Assembly (NCBI GenBank): GCA_013815395.1
Contig: JACDGH010000166.1
Coordinates: 1-6,132 of the forward strand
Length of the DNA: 6,132 nucleotides
Source: Parachlamydiaceae bacterium
GTDB lineage: Bacteria > Chlamydiota > Chlamydiia > Chlamydiales > Parachlamydiaceae
Direction: 5' to 3'
The translations under genes and the position numbers were made by a program. The notes beneath the pieces were generated by a model. That model was not told the origin of the DNA, made no database searches, and saw nothing but the letters and a program-made list of their open reading frames with translations. This document shows, in pieces, positions 5,813-6,132 of this stretch; position 1 is the stretch's first letter; each line of letters begins with the position of its first letter.

Positions 5813-5901
5813 CCAATACCCTCATGCAATTTATATCTGCACAAGGTGTAATGCATAGTGGTAGAAAAAAGAGTTAACAAAGCTTTTACAAGGACTAATT
5901 C

Positions 5902-6132
5902 ATGATTAAATTTTGTTCTTTATTATTTTTAGGAATCATGAGTTTCACAACACTGTGTTTCTCAGCAACTCAACAAGAGAAGGAATTAATGAAAGACCAA
6001 GAATCTTCGGTAAAAAATCCGATTGTACTTTTTAAAACTACTGCAGGTGATATTAAAGTTGAATTAAATGCAGAAAAGGCACCAATAACTGTAAAAAACT
6101 TCATTCAGTATGTTAACGATGGTCACTACGAC
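5902..6132 (+). CDS. exported cyclophilin-type peptidyl-prolyl isomerase, N-terminal part
   Basis: The frame is open to the window edge and gives the first 77 residues. Cyclophilins catalyse cis-trans isomerisation of Xaa-Pro bonds and assist protein folding. Residues about 40-77 (from PIVLFKTTAGDIKVELN through KAPITVKNFIQYVNDGHYD) match the start of the cyclophilin domain, as in the E. coli periplasmic enzyme PpiA. The catalytic Arg and the rest of the barrel lie beyond the window. Residues 1-22 look like a Sec signal peptide (Lys3, hydrophobic core to Phe20, cleavage near FSA-T). Cys19 is not preceded by a good lipobox, so a lipoprotein is unlikely. A linker of about 17 charged residues follows. 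The ATG has AAGGA (5890-5894) 7 bases upstream. Likely location is the periplasm. Confidence 0.9.
   Translation, partial: MIKFCSLLFLGIMSFTTLCFSATQQEKELMKDQESSVKNPIVLFKTTAGDIKVELNAEKAPITVKNFIQYVNDGHYD

Noticed and set aside
5595..5825. 76-codon minus-strand open frame
   Set aside because: No ribosome binding site before its ATG, no recognisable motif, and it runs from the AT-rich flank into the GC-rich island, so its composition changes midway. It is better explained as a chance frame in the island, though a degraded gene cannot be excluded.
5824..5877. 17-codon frame MQFISAQGVMHSGRKKS upstream of the cyclophilin gene
   Set aside because: No ribosome binding site and too short to judge; it is likely part of the leader.
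5546..5879. TTAACA on both sides of the 5550-5901 gap as a target-site duplication
   Set aside because: The copies (5546-5551 and 5874-5879) do not abut the GC-rich island, and a 6-base AT-rich word repeats easily by chance here.

Overview
The window most likely comes from a member of the Chlamydiae outside the Chlamydiaceae, that is, an amoeba-associated lineage of the Parachlamydia type. The evidence is the DnaN and RecF sequences, which read like chlamydial versions as I remember them (for example ATDLTV near DnaN residue 46 and SREDNRYVLTG near 146), the tight dnaN-recF pair without dnaA or gyrB, and the AT-rich DNA. This placement rests on memory of the families, not on a search.

Layout. 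Bases 1-74 hold a good sigma-70-type promoter and leader for dnaN, overlapped by two short inverted repeats. Bases 75-2277 are a two-gene replication/repair operon: dnaN (sliding clamp) and recF (SMC-like ATPase for gap repair), one base apart. Only 11 bases later this unit runs head-on into a minus-strand gene (2289-3257) for an exported alpha/beta hydrolase of the prolyl aminopeptidase (S33) type. Upstream of it on the same strand is a gene (3425-4837) for a 470-residue protein I cannot name, which appears to be built from several winged-helix-like segments. Its leader is long, holds a hairpin-forming inverted repeat, and has an 11-bp tandem duplication over the start codon.

A very AT-rich spacer (about 19% GC over 4961-5240, hand count) separates that gene from a divergent small gene (5280-5549, 89 residues, charged, unrecognised). 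Each of the two divergent genes has a perfect TATAAT box in the spacer. After the small gene comes a 352-base gap containing an apparently non-coding island of about 47% GC (5591-5760) with three potential hairpins. The window ends inside an exported cyclophilin-type peptidyl-prolyl isomerase (5902 onward, plus strand).

How the genes fit together. DnaN and RecF act together at replication forks and single-strand gaps. The hydrolase and the cyclophilin both carry Sec-type signal peptides and probably act in the periplasm or beyond, on peptides and on protein folding respectively. Nothing in the sequence links these groups functionally. I found no CRISPR array, rRNA, tRNA, complete insertion sequence or recognisable defence or toxin system. 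The least explained parts are the GC-rich island, the leader of the 470-residue protein, and that protein itself.
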